A stretch of 64,000 bases of DNA, from positions 1 through 64,000 of the forward strand of contig NZ_JATAAF010000005.1 of assembly GCF_030341905.1 (NCBI RefSeq). The letters are read 5' to 3'. Both the position numbers and the translations under genes were made by a program. Source of the stretch: Porticoccus sp. W117 (GTDB lineage: Bacteria > Pseudomonadota > Gammaproteobacteria > Pseudomonadales > Porticoccaceae). Of the stretch, positions 37,639 through 51,060 are shown one piece after another. Each line of letters opens with the position of its first letter. The stretch's first letter is position 1. The notes under the pieces are model-generated. The model was not told the DNA's origin. It did not search any database and saw nothing but the letters and a program-made list of their open reading frames with translations.

Positions 37639-39522
37639 ATGCAGTATCCGGACAAGTTCGATGTCATCGTGGTTGGTGGCGGTCACGCGGGTACCGAGGC
37701 CTGCCTAGCGGCGGCTCGTATGGGCTGCCGTACCTTGCTGTTAAGCCACAATATCGAAACTTTGGGGCAGATGTCCTGCAATCCCGCCATTGGCGGTATT
37801 GGCAAAAGCCACCTGGTAAAAGAGGTGGATGCCCTGGGTGGTGCCATGGCAACCGCCACCGATTTGGGCGGTATCCAGTTTCGGGTACTCAATGCTCGCA
37901 AGGGGCCAGCAGTGCGTGCTACCCGCGCCCAGGCGGATCGAGCCCTGTACAAAGCGGCCATTCGCGAGATTCTGGAAAACCAGCCCAACCTGTCGATCTT
38001 CCAGCAAGCAGTGGACGACCTGATTTTGGACGGCGACCGGGTGGTGGGCGCCAAAACCCAAATGGGGTTGTCGTTTTACGGAAAAACCGTGGTGCTGACC
38101 GCCGGCACGTTCCTCGACGGCCAGATTCATGTGGGGTTGCAGAACTATTCCGGTGGCCGCGCTGGCGATCCGCCTTCGGTGTCCCTGGCACAGCGCCTGC
38201 GGGAATTACCGCTGCGGGTGGAACGTTTAAAAACCGGCACACCGCCGCGTATCGACGCCCGCAGTGTGGATTTTTCGGTGATGCAGGAACAGTGGGGAGA
38301 CCAGCCCTTACCGGTGATGTCTTACCTGGGCAGTCGCGAACAGCATCCGCAACAGGTGTGCTGTTACATCACCCACACCAACGAAACCACCCACCAGATT
38401 ATTCACAGCGGTCTGGATCGCTCCCCCATGTACAGCGGGGTGATTGAGGGTGTGGGGCCGCGTTATTGCCCCTCTATCGAAGACAAAATTGTTCGCTTTG
38501 CGGATAAGGATAGCCATCAGGTGTTTGTGGAACCTGAGGGGTTAAACACCCACGAGTTGTACCCCAACGGTATTTCAACCAGTCTGCCGTTTGATGTACA
38601 GCTGGAACTGGTGCGCTCCATTCGCGGCTTTGAAAACGCCCATATCACCCGCCCCGGCTATGCCATCGAGTACGACTTTTTTGACCCCAGAGACCTCAAT
38701 TACTCTCTGGAAAGCAAGTTTGTCGACGGCTTGTACTTCGCTGGCCAGATCAATGGCACCACCGGTTACGAAGAAGCCGCTGCTCAAGGCTTGCTGGCAG
38801 GCACTAATGCGGCACTGGCTGTGCAGGGCAAAGACCCCTGGTGCCCCCGTCGCGATGAAGCCTATATCGGCGTACTGGTGGACGACCTGATTACCCTGGG
38901 CACCAGCGAACCCTACCGCATGTTTACCAGCCGCGCGGAATACCGTCTGCTGCTGCGAGAAGACAACGCTGATTTGCGCCTGACGGAAAAAGGTCGTGAA
39001 CTGGGCTTGGTGGACGATAATCGCTGGCTACACTTTAACGAAAAGCGCGACGCCATTGCCGCCGAGCAGCAGCGTCTGAAAAGCACTTGGGTGCAACCCG
39101 GTTCCGCGGAAGCGGAACAGCTGAAAGACATACTCAGCAGCCCCATCAGCCGGGAGTACAACCTGCACGATTTGGTCAAGCGCCCGGAAATGAGCTACGG
39201 GGATATCGCCGCGCTGGATACCTCAATCGAGGTTGCTGAAGCAGTTGCGGAACAGGTGGAAATCGACGCCAAATACGCCGGCTATATCGATCGGCAGCAA
39301 GAGGATATCGACCGCCTCAAGGCCCAGGAAAATACCGCCATTCCCGCGGACTTTGACTACGACGGGGTGAAAGGGCTTTCCAACGAAGTGAAACAAAAGC
39401 TCAGCGAAGCCAAACCGCAGACATTGGGGCGGGCGGTGCGCATTCCCGGCGTTACGCCAGCGGCGGCTTCGCTGTTGCTGGTGTACCTGAAGAAACATTC
39501 GGCGAAGCGCCGCAGTGCATAG
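37639..39522 (+). CDS. mnmG: tRNA uridine-5-carboxymethylaminomethyl modification enzyme MnmG
   Basis: A 627-residue MnmG (GidA). The N-terminal FAD-binding motif is [11 protein letters not shown] (residues 11-21), followed by [18 protein letters not shown] and the GTFLDG, GTPPRI and GYAIEYD signatures. The C-terminal helical domain binds MnmE and tRNA. With MnmE it makes cmnm5U at wobble positions. First gene to the right of oriC and divergent from rpmH. The next gene, rsmG, follows after a 256-bp repeat-filled gap. Confidence 0.96.
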   Translation: MQYPDKFDVIVVGGGHAGTEACLAAARMGCRTLLLSHNIETLGQMSCNPAIGGIGKSHLVKEVDALGGAMATATDLGGIQFRVLNARKGPAVRATRAQADRALYKAAIREILENQPNLSIFQQAVDDLILDGDRVVGAKTQMGLSFYGKTVVLTAGTFLDGQIHVGLQNYSGGRAGDPPSVSLAQRLRELPLRVERLKTGTPPRIDARSVDFSVMQEQWGDQPLPVMSYLGSREQHPQQVCCYITHTNETTHQIIHSGLDRSPMYSGVIEGVGPRYCPSIEDKIVRFADKDSHQVFVEPEGLNTHELYPNGISTSLPFDVQLELVRSIRGFENAHITRPGYAIEYDFFDPRDLNYSLESKFVDGLYFAGQINGTTGYEEAAAQGLLAGTNAALAVQGKDPWCPRRDEAYIGVLVDDLITLGTSEPYRMFTSRAEYRLLLREDNADLRLTEKGRELGLVDDNRWLHFNEKRDAIAAEQQRLKSTWVQPGSAEAEQLKDILSSPISREYNLHDLVKRPEMSYGDIAALDTSIEVAEAVAEQVEIDAKYAGYIDRQQEDIDRLKAQENTAIPADFDYDGVKGLSNEVKQKLSEAKPQTLGRAVRIPGVTPAAASLLLVYLKKHSAKRRSA

Positions 39523-39532
39523 CTTTCCAATT

Positions 39533-39618
39533 GTCATCCTGAGGCCACAAAGTGGCCGTGAGGATATCACAACTCCATGGCTTGGAGATCCTCACGTCGC
39601 TGCGCTCCTCAGGATGAC
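39533..39618. repeat. REP-like element, GTCATCCTGAG subtype
   Basis: GTCATCCTGAG (39533-39543) and CTCAGGATGAC (39608-39618) are perfect 11-bp inverted ends. Between them, GGCCAC AAA GTGGCC forms an internal 6-bp hairpin. It lies right after mnmG. Confidence 0.75.
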
Positions 39619-39643
39619 GGTGGAGAGTAAGGCGCGTAATTTG

Positions 39644-39749
39644 AGAGGCCTGAAGTCAGAGGTCGGATGTCTGAAGCGCTCGCTTCGCGAGTCCGGTCTG
39701 CCATGTCGAGCGCAAGCTCGACTGCGTCAGACCTCCGACGTCCAGCCTC
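39644..39749. repeat. Intergenic inverted repeat with internal hairpin
   Basis: The ends GAGGCCTGAAGTCAGAGGTCGG and the complement of CCTCCGACGTCCAGCCTC are imperfect inverted copies. Inside, GTCGAGC (39705-39711) and GCTCGAC (39716-39722) form a perfect 7-bp hairpin with a GCAA loop, and CGCTCGC TT CGCGAG is palindromic. It fills the rest of the mnmG-rsmG gap. Confidence 0.6.
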
Positions 39750-39778
39750 TACCAGCACGCAGCAAATCTGGAACAAAC

Positions 39779-40423
39779 ATGCCTGAACACCACCCCCTCG
39801 AAGCTAAGCTCCTCACCGGCTTACAGCAGCTCGACCTTGACCTGAGCGACCAGCAAATCGCCCTGTTGCTCGCTTACCTGGACGAGCTGCACCGCTGGAA
39901 CAAGGCCTACAACCTCACTGCCATCCGCGACCCGGAGCAGATGCTGTATCTGCATATCCTCGACAGCCTGGCGGTGGCACCCCTGCTGCGGGGGCAGCAT
40001 TTTGTCGATGTGGGCACTGGCCCGGGTATTCCCGGCATTCCCCTGGCCATTGTGTTTCCGGACAAGACCTTTCAGCTGATCGACAGCAATGGCAAGAAAA
40101 TGCGCTTTGTGTTCCAGACCCGCCTCAAGTTGAAGCTGGATAATGTGACCGAGCAACAGGTTCGTGTGGAGCAGTTTCAGGGGCGCTCCGGCGGTTACTG
40201 CGGGGTGCTTAGTCGCGCCTTTACCAGCGTGCCGGATATGTTGGAAAAGTGTCATCACCTGGCATCAGAAAATGGTCGCTTTTACGCCATGAAGGGCAAA
40301 CTGCCAACAGATGAGTTGAGTGCCCTGGCAAAACACTATAAGGTCGTTGCCTCTCATCAACTGCAGGTGCCCGGTGTCGACGCCGAGCGCCATCTGATTG
40401 AAATCTCTCACACCGAGGAATAG
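39779..40423 (+). CDS. rsmG: 16S rRNA (guanine-N7) methyltransferase RsmG
   Basis: A 214-residue RsmG (GidB), which methylates G527 of 16S rRNA. The SAM-binding motif FVDVGTGPGIPGIPLA lies around residues 79-94, with LTAIRDPEQML and HILDSL earlier. I choose the ATG at 39779 because it gives the normal length and start. The reading frame stays open 88 codons upstream, but only through the repeat elements. It is followed by parA after 3 nt. Confidence 0.94.
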   Translation: MPEHHPLEAKLLTGLQQLDLDLSDQQIALLLAYLDELHRWNKAYNLTAIRDPEQMLYLHILDSLAVAPLLRGQHFVDVGTGPGIPGIPLAIVFPDKTFQLIDSNGKKMRFVFQTRLKLKLDNVTEQQVRVEQFQGRSGGYCGVLSRAFTSVPDMLEKCHHLASENGRFYAMKGKLPTDELSALAKHYKVVASHQLQVPGVDAERHLIEISHTEE

Positions 40424-40426
40424 CGC

Positions 40427-41218
40427 GTGAGTCGCACATTAGCCATCGTCAACCAGAAAGGCGGTGTCGGAAAAACCACCACCAGCGTTAATTTGTCTGC
40501 CTCCCTGGCCAGCTTTGGCCGGCGGGTGTTGATGGTGGATATGGACGCTCAGGGCAATGCCACCATGGGCTCGGGCATCGATAAAAACGCCTTGGAAGAA
40601 ACTGTGCTGGATGTGCTCACCGGTGAAGCGGATATCAACCGGGTGATTTGCCGCTGTGAATCCGGCAATTTCGATGTGTTGCCTGCAAACTCGGATCTCA
40701 CCGCCGCCGAGGTGGAGCTTCTTAACGTGGCCAACAAAGAGAGCCGCTTGTTTTACGCCTTGTCCCGGGTGCGCGATCGCTACGATTACATCATTGTCGA
40801 CTGTCCACCGGCACTGAGTATGCTCACCATCAATGCGCTCACCGCCAGCCACGGGGTGATTATCCCCATGCAGTGCGAGTACTACGCCCTGGAAGGGTTG
40901 TCGGCGCTGATGGAAACCATCCAGCAGATCAACAAAGTGATCAACCCGCATCTGAAGATCGAAGGCATCCTGCGCACCATGTACGACCCCCGCAACAGCC
41001 TGACTAACGAAGTCACTACGCAGTTGCGCAAACACTTTGGCGACAAGGTGTACCGGGTATACATTCCCCGCAATGTGCGTTTGGCAGAGGCGCCCAGTTA
41101 CGGCGAGCCCGCCATTGTGTACGACAAGCATTCCAAGGGGTCACTGGCGTACATTGGTCTGGCCGGGGAAATCATCAATCGCCACCGGGCGGAAGCCCGC
41201 CAGGCCATGAGCGCATAA
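40427..41218 (+). CDS. parA: Chromosome partitioning ATPase ParA
   Basis: A 263-residue ParA/Soj. The deviant Walker A KGGVGKTT lies at residues 12-19, Walker B DYIIVDCPP near 120-128, and a C-terminal DNA-binding basic region follows. It forms ATP-dependent gradients on the nucleoid that move ParB-parS complexes. The start codon is GTG at 40427, 3 nt after the rsmG stop. It is followed by parB after 12 nt. Two parS sites lie in recF. Confidence 0.95.
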   Translation: MSRTLAIVNQKGGVGKTTTSVNLSASLASFGRRVLMVDMDAQGNATMGSGIDKNALEETVLDVLTGEADINRVICRCESGNFDVLPANSDLTAAEVELLNVANKESRLFYALSRVRDRYDYIIVDCPPALSMLTINALTASHGVIIPMQCEYYALEGLSALMETIQQINKVINPHLKIEGILRTMYDPRNSLTNEVTTQLRKHFGDKVYRVYIPRNVRLAEAPSYGEPAIVYDKHSKGSLAYIGLAGEIINRHRAEARQAMSA

Positions 41219-41230
41219 GGGGAAAAGGTC

Positions 41231-42118
41231 ATGGTAAAACGCAAACTCGGCCGCGGCCTCGATGCCCTGCTCAGCCCGGAAATTGCGCAAACGGTTGTTG
41301 AACAGCCCAATGTAGGGGTGAATATTGCGGTTCCCGCCAGTGGTGACCAGCTGCGCCAGTTGCCGGTGGAGTTCCTACAGCGGGGCAAATACCAGCCGCG
41401 CCGGGATATGCACCCGGAGGCACTGGAAGAGCTGGCTAACTCGATTCGCGCCCAGGGCATTATGCAGCCCATCGTGGTGCGCCCTATCGGCGACAACCGT
41501 TACGAGATTATTGCCGGCGAGCGCAGATGGCGCGCTGCGCAGATGGCGGAGCTGGCGGAAGTCCCCACCCTGATCAAAGACGTGCCGGACGAAACCGCCA
41601 TCGCCATGGCGTTGATTGAGAACATCCAGCGGGAAGACCTCAACGCCATTGAAGAGGCCCAGGCACTGATCCGCCTGCAGAACGAGTTTGAACTCACTCA
41701 GCAGGAAGTGGCCACTGCCGTGGGCAAATCCCGCACTGCGGTCACCAATTTGATGCGCCTGATGACTCTCGAAGAGGAGGTGCGCCGTCTGCTGGAACAC
41801 GGTGACCTGGAAATGGGTCACGCCCGCGCCTTGCTGGGCCTGAAAAGTGGCCAGCAAATTGAAGCGGCGCGCTCTGTGGTGGCCAAGGGCATGACCGTGC
41901 GCCAGGCGGAGGCATTGGTGCGCCGCCTGCAGGAGCAGGGCACGACACAAAAAGAATCTCGTGCCCTCAGCCCGGATATTGTCCGCCTGCAAGATCAGCT
42001 GTCGGAACAGGTTGGTGTGCCGGTGATGGTGCAACACAGTGCCAAAGGCAAAGGCAAGCTGGTGTTCAAGTACAACAGTCTGGACGAGTTAGACGGCATC
42101 TTGGCCCATATCAAATGA
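41231..42118 (+). CDS. parB: Chromosome partitioning protein ParB
   Basis: A 295-residue ParB/Spo0J. It has the early KRKLGRGLDALL, a CTPase/ParB-N domain with GIMQPIVVRP and AGERRWRAA (about residues 75-100), the ENIQREDLNAIEEA segment, a helix-turn-helix with VGKSRTAVTNLMRL near 155-175, and a C-terminal dimer domain. It binds parS, slides as a CTP clamp and is moved by ParA. GGGGAAAAGG precedes its ATG. Confidence 0.95.
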   Translation: MVKRKLGRGLDALLSPEIAQTVVEQPNVGVNIAVPASGDQLRQLPVEFLQRGKYQPRRDMHPEALEELANSIRAQGIMQPIVVRPIGDNRYEIIAGERRWRAAQMAELAEVPTLIKDVPDETAIAMALIENIQREDLNAIEEAQALIRLQNEFELTQQEVATAVGKSRTAVTNLMRLMTLEEEVRRLLEHGDLEMGHARALLGLKSGQQIEAARSVVAKGMTVRQAEALVRRLQEQGTTQKESRALSPDIVRLQDQLSEQVGVPVMVQHSAKGKGKLVFKYNSLDELDGILAHIK

Positions 42119-42167
42119 ATACCCCTGAATTGGGTACCCTTTGATCGATAAACCCACCGCTGGCAAG

Positions 42168-42196
42168 TTGAATAAGCGACTTGAACTACCTATAAT
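42168..42196 (+). promoter_or_regulatory. Sigma-70 promoter of the atp operon
   Basis: TTGAAT (42168-42173), a 17-nt spacer and a perfect TATAAT (42191-42196) lie 77 nt before atpI. This is the only strong promoter pattern in the parB-atpI gap. Confidence 0.7.
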
Positions 42197-42272
42197 TGCG
42201 CCGCCCAGACTGGTCTGTCCGGGGTTTGTAGCGCTTGAAGAGCGAGAGAAAGGCTGACAGGAGCTGGCAGCA

Positions 42273-43735
<1,463 letters not shown>

Positions 43736-43783
43736 TTTTTTGATTTACCTTTAATTTTTACTTTCATCTAAACCTCTTAATAG

Positions 43784-44032
<249 letters not shown>

Positions 44033-44091
44033 TTAGCCGCCCTGTTAACAGCAATACAACGAATTTCTTTAGGTAACTTGAGGACACTGGC

Positions 44092-44562
44092 GTGAATATT
44101 AACCTTACGCTGTTCGGTCAAATGGCAGTCTTCGCAATCTTTGTGTGGTTCTGCATGAAGACTGTGTGGCCAGCAATCATCAATGCCTTGGAAGAGCGCA
44201 AGAAGAAGATCGAAGAAGGACTGGAAGCGGCTGACCGCGCCAGTCGCGATCTGGAACTGGCGCAAAACAAGGCGGCCGATCAGATGAAAGAAGCCAAGCA
44301 AGAAGCGGCGGGCATCATCGAACAGGCCAACAAGCGGGCTAACCAGATCGTAGACGAGGCCAAAGAGCAGGCCATCGCTGAGGGCAACCGCCTGAAAGCC
44401 GCTGCTCAAGCCGAGATCGATCAGGAAATGAACCGCGCCAAAGAGGAGCTGCGCAGCAAAGTGGCCGCTCTTGCCGTTCAGGGTGCTGAGAAAATTCTCG
44501 AAACCCAGATCGACGAGAACGCCAACCGCGACATGCTCGACAAACTGGCAGCGCAGCTGTAA
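44092..44562 (+). CDS. atpF: ATP synthase F0 subunit b
   Basis: A 156-residue subunit b with one N-terminal membrane helix ([16 protein letters not shown]) and a long, Ala/Glu/Lys-rich coiled coil that forms the peripheral stalk joining F0 and F1. The start is GTG at 44092 with GAGGA upstream. Length matches the E. coli protein (156). Confidence 0.95.
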   Translation: MNINLTLFGQMAVFAIFVWFCMKTVWPAIINALEERKKKIEEGLEAADRASRDLELAQNKAADQMKEAKQEAAGIIEQANKRANQIVDEAKEQAIAEGNRLKAAAQAEIDQEMNRAKEELRSKVAALAVQGAEKILETQIDENANRDMLDKLAAQL

Positions 44563-44574
44563 ACGAGGTTTGAA

Positions 44575-45111
44575 ATGGCTGAACTGAGCACTCTGGCACG
44601 GCCCTACGCAAAAGCGGCGTTTAAACACGCTGCCGATGCCGGCGCACTGCAAGACTGGTCGAAAATGCTGGCCACCGCTGCTGCGGTATCCCAGCACGAT
44701 GCGGTGGAGCGCCTGTTGGCCTCCCCCACTCACACCGCGGCGCAACAGGCCGAGACAGTGATCGATGTTTGCGGCGATGCCCTCAACGAGAGCGGCCGTA
44801 ACTTTGTTCACACCCTGTCAGCCAACCGCCGTCTGCCTCTGCTGGCGGAAGTTAGCCGTCAATTTGAGGTGTTGAAAGCGGGCCTGGAGAAAAACCTGGC
44901 GGTGGAAGTCACCTCCGCCGGTGAGGTCAGCTCGGAACAGCAAGACAAACTGGCAGCGGCACTGAAATCACGCCTGGGTCACGACGTTACCCTGCAGGTG
45001 GAAGTGGACAAAAGCCTGTTGGGCGGTGCGGTGATCCGCGCCGGAGATACCGTGCTCGACGGTTCCGTTCGCGGTCGTCTGGCGAAGCTCGCCGAAGCGT
45101 TAAATTCCTGA
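44575..45111 (+). CDS. atpH: ATP synthase F1 subunit delta
   Basis: A 178-residue delta subunit, starting [16 protein letters not shown] and ending in the conserved [25 protein letters not shown]. It links the top of F1 to the b stalk. It lies 12 nt after atpF and 16 nt before atpA. Confidence 0.95.
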   Translation: MAELSTLARPYAKAAFKHAADAGALQDWSKMLATAAAVSQHDAVERLLASPTHTAAQQAETVIDVCGDALNESGRNFVHTLSANRRLPLLAEVSRQFEVLKAGLEKNLAVEVTSAGEVSSEQQDKLAAALKSRLGHDVTLQVEVDKSLLGGAVIRAGDTVLDGSVRGRLAKLAEALNS

Positions 45112-45127
45112 GATCGAGGAACTGCAC

Positions 45128-46672
45128 ATGCAGCAACTGAATCCATCTGAAATCAGCGACATCATCAAACAGCGCATTGAAAGCCTGGATGTTGCCACTG
45201 AAGCCCAGAATGAGGGCACCATTGTATCCGTCTCCGACGGTATCGTTCGCATCCACGGCCTCGCCGATGTGATGTACGGCGAGATGATCGAATTTGAAAA
45301 CGGCAGCTACGGCATGGCCCTCAACCTGGAGCGTGACTCCGTGGGTGCGGTTGTGTTGGGTGACTACCTGGGTCTGGCCGAAGGCCAGAAAGCCAAGTGC
45401 ACCAGTCGTATTCTGGAAGTGCCGGTTGGCCCAGAGCTGGAAGGCCGCGTGGTTGACGCACTGGGTACACCTATCGACGGTAAAGGCCCGGTTGAAGCGG
45501 CGGTTACTTCTCCGGTTGAGCGCATCGCTCCCGGCGTAATTGACCGTCAATCCGTTGACCAGCCTCTGCAAACCGGTTTGAAATCCGTTGACTCCATGAT
45601 CCCCATCGGTCGCGGCCAGCGTGAATTGATTATTGGTGACCGTCAGGTGGGTAAGTCCGCCATCGCTATCGACACCATCATCAACCAGAAAAACACCGGC
45701 ATTAAGTGTATCTACGTTGCGGTTGGCCAGAAGCAGTCCACCATCGCCAACGTGGTGCGCAAGCTGGAAGAGCACGGTGCCATGGACCACACTATTGTGG
45801 TTGCCGCCGGTGCTGCTGACCCCGCCTCCATGCAATTCCTGGCGCCTTACGCCGGTTGTGCCATGGGTGAGTACTATCGTGACCGCGGTGAAGACGCGCT
45901 GATCATCTACGATGACCTGACCAAGCAAGCCTGGGGCTATCGCCAGATTTCCTTGTTGCTGCGTCGCCCACCGGGCCGTGAAGCCTACCCCGGTGACGTG
46001 TTCTACCTGCACAGCCGCCTGCTGGAACGCGCTGCCCGCGTTAACGCCGACTACGTTGAGAAGTTCACCAACGGTGAAGTGAAAGGCAAAACCGGTTCTT
46101 TGACTGCCCTGCCGATCATTGAAACCCAGGCCGGTGACGTATCTGCGTTCGTACCCACCAACGTGATCTCCATTACCGATGGTCAGATCTTCCTGGAAGC
46201 GGACATGTTCAATGCCGGTATTCGCCCTGCGATCAACGCTGGTATCTCCGTATCCCGCGTAGGTGGTGCCGCTCAGACCAAAGTGATCAAGAAGCTCGGC
46301 GGTGGTATTCGTCTGGCTCTGGCTCAGTACCGCGAACTGGCGGCATTCTCCCAGTTTGCCTCCGATCTGGATGATGCGACCCGCGCTCAGTTGGAGCACG
46401 GTCAGCGCGTAGTTGAGCTGATGAAGCAGAAGCAGTTCTCGCCACTGAGCATTGCCGAAACTGCGATCGTTCTGTACGCCGCCAACGAAGGCTATCTGAA
46501 AGAAGTGGAAGTGGCCAAAGTGGGTGACTTCGAAGCTTCCCTGCTCTCTTACATGAAAGCAGAGCACGCAGAGCTGATGAAGCAGGTTGACGACACCGGC
46601 GACTACAACAACGACATCGCCGCCAGCTTTAAAGCGGCGCTGGACAAGTTTGTAGCCACCCAGACTTGGTAA
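45128..46672 (+). CDS. atpA: ATP synthase F1 subunit alpha
   Basis: A 514-residue alpha subunit with the non-catalytic nucleotide site GDRQVGKSA (residues ~170-178), the arginine-finger region [10 protein letters not shown], and the N-terminal [17 protein letters not shown]. It forms the alpha3beta3 hexamer with AtpD. Codon use is strongly biased toward C/G endings, as expected for a highly expressed gene. Confidence 0.97.
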   Translation: MQQLNPSEISDIIKQRIESLDVATEAQNEGTIVSVSDGIVRIHGLADVMYGEMIEFENGSYGMALNLERDSVGAVVLGDYLGLAEGQKAKCTSRILEVPVGPELEGRVVDALGTPIDGKGPVEAAVTSPVERIAPGVIDRQSVDQPLQTGLKSVDSMIPIGRGQRELIIGDRQVGKSAIAIDTIINQKNTGIKCIYVAVGQKQSTIANVVRKLEEHGAMDHTIVVAAGAADPASMQFLAPYAGCAMGEYYRDRGEDALIIYDDLTKQAWGYRQISLLLRRPPGREAYPGDVFYLHSRLLERAARVNADYVEKFTNGEVKGKTGSLTALPIIETQAGDVSAFVPTNVISITDGQIFLEADMFNAGIRPAINAGISVSRVGGAAQTKVIKKLGGGIRLALAQYRELAAFSQFASDLDDATRAQLEHGQRVVELMKQKQFSPLSIAETAIVLYAANEGYLKEVEVAKVGDFEASLLSYMKAEHAELMKQVDDTGDYNNDIAASFKAALDKFVATQTW

Positions 46673-46729
46673 TTTTTTCGGGGACGGACTTTCTTATAAA
46701 CGGAAAGATTCCCTCCCCAGGTATTAATT

Positions 46730-47590
46730 ATGGCAGTCGGAAAAGAAGTTAAAACCAAAATCGCCAGTGTGCAGAGCACACAGAAGATCACCAGCGCCAT
46801 GGAACTGGTGGCGGCGAGTAAAATGCGCCGTGCCCAGGATCGCATGAAACTGGGCAAGCCCTACGCCCAGCGCATCCGCACGGTGATTGGTCATATTGCC
46901 AACGCCACGCCGGAGTATCGTCACCAGTACTTGGTGGAGCGCGAGGTGAAGCGGGTCGGCTTTATTGTGGTATCCACCGATCGCGGCCTTTGTGGCGGTT
47001 TGAACATCAACCTGTTCAAAGCCACCATCAAAGCCATGAAAGAGTGGAGCGACAAAGACGTTGAAGTGGATCTGTGCGTTGTCGGCAACAAGGCCGCTGC
47101 TTTCTTTGGCAGCATGGGCGGCAATATCACCGCTGCGGTCACCGACCTGGGTGATGAGCCTTCCGCCGCTGACTTGCTGTCCAGCGTCAAGGTGACTCTG
47201 GATGCGTTTGACGAAGGCAAAATTGACCGCCTGTTCCTGGTGAGCAATGAATTCGTCAACACCATGACCCAGAAGCCGGAAGTGGCTCAACTGCTGCCTC
47301 TCGAAGCGACTGATGAGGAAGAGCTGAAGCACCACTGGGACTACATCTATGAGCCGGATGCCAAAGATTTGTTGGACGGCCTGTTGGTGCGTTACATCGA
47401 ATCCCAGGTGTTCCAGGCGGTTGTGGAAAACAAAGCCTGTGAACAGGCGGCGCGGATGCTGGCCATGAAAAACGCCACCGACAACGCCGGCAACATGATC
47501 GACGAACTGCAACTGTTGTACAACAAAGCCCGTCAGGCAGCCATTACTCAAGAGCTGTCCGAGATTGTTGGCGGCGCAGCTGCGGTTTAA
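46730..47590 (+). CDS. atpG: ATP synthase F1 subunit gamma
   Basis: A 286-residue gamma subunit, the central rotating shaft. The N-terminal coiled-coil segment [19 protein letters not shown] and the C-terminal [19 protein letters not shown] are conserved. A REP-like hairpin lies directly after it, before atpD, which is unusual inside this operon. Confidence 0.95.
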   Translation: MAVGKEVKTKIASVQSTQKITSAMELVAASKMRRAQDRMKLGKPYAQRIRTVIGHIANATPEYRHQYLVEREVKRVGFIVVSTDRGLCGGLNINLFKATIKAMKEWSDKDVEVDLCVVGNKAAAFFGSMGGNITAAVTDLGDEPSAADLLSSVKVTLDAFDEGKIDRLFLVSNEFVNTMTQKPEVAQLLPLEATDEEELKHHWDYIYEPDAKDLLDGLLVRYIESQVFQAVVENKACEQAARMLAMKNATDNAGNMIDELQLLYNKARQAAITQELSEIVGGAAAV

Positions 47591-47600
47591 TCGACAAATG

Positions 47601-47624
47601 CGTCATTCCCGCGAAGGCGGGAAT
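47601..47624. repeat. Palindromic repeat inside the atp operon
   Basis: ATTCCCGC (47605-47612) and GCGGGAAT (47617-47624) form a perfect 8-bp stem with a GAAG loop. The left flank CGTC repeats the longer copy at 51006-51033. It lies between atpG and atpD. Confidence 0.8.
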
Positions 47625-47630
47625 CCATAG

Positions 47631-49058
<1,428 letters not shown>

Positions 49059-49080
49059 CCCGCTGAGCGAGGTTTAAAGA

Positions 49081-49506
49081 ATGGCTATGACAGTCCATTG
49101 TGACATTGTAAGTGCCGAAGAAGCCTTGTATTCAGGCCTCGTGGAGCTGGTGGTTGCCACCGGCTCTGTGGGTGAGCTGGGCATTAACTTCGGTCACGCA
49201 CCGCTGCTCACCGACCTGAAACCGGGCCCGGTGCGTATCGTTAAGCAGGGCGGTGACGAGGAGTTGTACTACCTCTCCGGCGGCTACCTGGAAGTGCAAC
49301 CCAACTGCATTACCGTAATGGCCGACGTCGCCAACCGCGCCGACAGCCTGGACGAAGCCAAGATTCTGGAAGCCAAGGAAAAAGCCGAACAGGCCCTGGC
49401 CAACCAGAGCGGCGAGTTCGACTACTCCCGCGCAGCAGCCCAGCTGGCGGAAGCGGTGGCACAACTGCGTACCATTGAGCAACTGCGCAAGAAGCTCGGT
49501 AAGTAA
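49081..49506 (+). CDS. atpC: ATP synthase F1 subunit epsilon
   Basis: A 141-residue epsilon subunit: an N-terminal beta-sandwich ([17 protein letters not shown]..., LSGGYLEV) and a C-terminal helical hairpin that inhibits ATP hydrolysis. It is the last gene of the atp operon, and a clear terminator begins 18 nt after its stop codon. Confidence 0.95.
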   Translation: MAMTVHCDIVSAEEALYSGLVELVVATGSVGELGINFGHAPLLTDLKPGPVRIVKQGGDEELYYLSGGYLEVQPNCITVMADVANRADSLDEAKILEAKEKAEQALANQSGEFDYSRAAAQLAEAVAQLRTIEQLRKKLGK

Positions 49507-49523
49507 GCTGTTAGTTGTGGTAT

Positions 49524-49552
49524 AAAAAGGGCGGCTTTAGCCGCCCTTTTTT
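49524..49552 (+). terminator. Terminator of the atp operon
   Basis: AAAGGGCGGC (49526-49535) pairs with GCCGCCCTTT (49540-49549) around TTTA, a perfect 10-bp stem followed by further T. It lies directly after atpC. Confidence 0.92.
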
Positions 49553-49629
49553 GTGAGATGGGAGACGAGAGATGAAAGACGGAAAACAAGTCGTACTGCA
49601 TCTCTCGTCTCCCGTCTCCCATCTCTCAT
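49553..49629. repeat. Purine-rich GAGACGAGAGATG inverted element, copy 2
   Basis: GAGATGGGAGACGAGAGATG and, about 35 nt later, the complementary CATCTCTCGTCTCCCGTCTC type followed by CCATCTCTC form long inverted arms. They are abutted to the atpC terminator and end 20 nt before glmU. It matches copy 1 at 34484. Confidence 0.75.
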
Positions 49630-49648
49630 AAAACGGGACGTTTTATCA

Positions 49649-51004
49649 ATGATCGACATCGTTATTCTTGCCGCCGGTAAAGGCACTCGCATGAAATCGG
49701 CGCTGCCCAAAGTGTTGCACAAGCTGGCTGGGCGCTCTCTGCTTCAGCACGTGATCGATACTTCTTCACAGCTACCCGAAGCGGCTATTACCGTCGTAAC
49801 CGGTCACGGCTCCGAGCAGGTGCGCGAGTCCATCGCCAATCCTGTCAACTGGGCAGAGCAAACCGAGCAGCTGGGTACAGCCCATGCCGTGGAACAGGCA
49901 TTGCCAAGCCTGGCAGATGACAGCGTTGCATTAATCCTGTACGGCGACGTTCCCCTGCTGGAATTGCAAACACTGGAAAAAATGGTTGGGCTGGTGGCGG
50001 AAAAATCCATGACTCTGCTGACTGTGGAGCTGGCTGATGCCACTGGTTATGGTCGCATTGTCCGCGACGCCGAGGGCCATGTAAGTGCTATTGTTGAACA
50101 CAAGGACGCCAGCGATGCGCAGCGCGAAATCTGCGAAATCAACACCGGCGTAATGGCCCTTAACAGCGATGACTTGAAGCGCTGGTTGCCGCAAATTGGC
50201 AACGATAATGCTCAAGGCGAATTTTACCTTACCGACCTGATCGAAATTGCTCGCAACGATGGCTATCAGGTAGAGCCTCTGCAGCCTGCCACCGAGCAGG
50301 AAGTGCAAGGCATCAACGACCGTGTGCAACTGGCAGAGCTGGAGTGCCACTATCAGCATTGCCAGGCCGAAGTGGCCATGCGAAATGGCGCCACTCTGGC
50401 AGACCCCGCCCGTTTTGATGTACGTGGTGAGCTGACCGTCGGCAATGATGTTTTTATCGATGTGAATTGCGTATTTGAAGGTAAAGTGCAGCTGGGAAAT
50501 AACGTCACCATTGGCCCCAACTGCATTCTCACCAATGCCACCATTGCCGATGGCGCAGAGATCAAGGCCAACACGGTTATCGAAGATACCCATGTAGGTA
50601 TTAATGCCATTATTGGTCCCTTTGCTCGCCTGCGCCCTGGCACTGTTATGGCCGATAACACCAAAGTGGGTAACTTTGTAGAGACCAAGAAAGCGGTTGT
50701 CGGCAGTGGCAGTAAAATTAACCACCTCAGCTATGTGGGCGACGCCGTTTTGGGCGCAGATGTGAATGTGGGTGCCGGTACTATTACCTGCAATTACGAC
50801 AGTGCCAACAAGTCGCTAACTGAAATTGAAGACGGTGCCTTTATCGGCTCCAACACCGCTCTGGTAGCGCCAGTCAAAGTAGGCCCAGGCGCCACGGTAG
50901 GTGCGGGCTCGGTAATTACCAATGAAGTGCCCGGCGAGCAGCTGGCGGTTGCCCGTGGCAGACAGAGAAATATTGAAGGCTGGAAACGACCGGTTAAGAA
51001 ATGA
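49649..51004 (+). CDS. glmU: Bifunctional UDP-N-acetylglucosamine pyrophosphorylase / glucosamine-1-phosphate N-acetyltransferase
   Basis: A 451-residue GlmU making UDP-GlcNAc for peptidoglycan and LPS. The N-terminal uridyltransferase domain has LAAGKGTRMKSALPKVLH, and YGDVPLL at about 100-106. The C-terminal half is a left-handed beta-helix of hexapeptide repeats with the acetyltransferase site (INHLSYVGDAVLG). I choose the ATG at 49649; the frame is open upstream only through the repeat element. It is next to glmS, which supplies its substrate pathway. Confidence 0.96.
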   Translation: MIDIVILAAGKGTRMKSALPKVLHKLAGRSLLQHVIDTSSQLPEAAITVVTGHGSEQVRESIANPVNWAEQTEQLGTAHAVEQALPSLADDSVALILYGDVPLLELQTLEKMVGLVAEKSMTLLTVELADATGYGRIVRDAEGHVSAIVEHKDASDAQREICEINTGVMALNSDDLKRWLPQIGNDNAQGEFYLTDLIEIARNDGYQVEPLQPATEQEVQGINDRVQLAELECHYQHCQAEVAMRNGATLADPARFDVRGELTVGNDVFIDVNCVFEGKVQLGNNVTIGPNCILTNATIADGAEIKANTVIEDTHVGINAIIGPFARLRPGTVMADNTKVGNFVETKKAVVGSGSKINHLSYVGDAVLGADVNVGAGTITCNYDSANKSLTEIEDGAFIGSNTALVAPVKVGPGATVGAGSVITNEVPGEQLAVARGRQRNIEGWKRPVKK

Positions 51005-51005
51005 T

Positions 51006-51033
51006 CGTCATTCCCGCGAAGGCGGGAATGACG
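51006..51033. repeat. Palindromic repeat between glmU and glmS
   Basis: CGTCATTCCCGC (51006-51017) and GCGGGAATGACG (51022-51033) form a perfect 12-bp stem with a GAAG loop. It shares its core with 47601-47624. Confidence 0.85.
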
Positions 51034-51060
51034 TGCACAAGATTTTAAGAAGGAAAAATT

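Noticed and set aside
44987-46567. Open frame of 526 codons antisense to atpA, and similar long antisense frames over yidC and gyrB
   Set aside because: They mirror strongly biased codons of highly expressed genes on the other strand and encode no recognisable protein.
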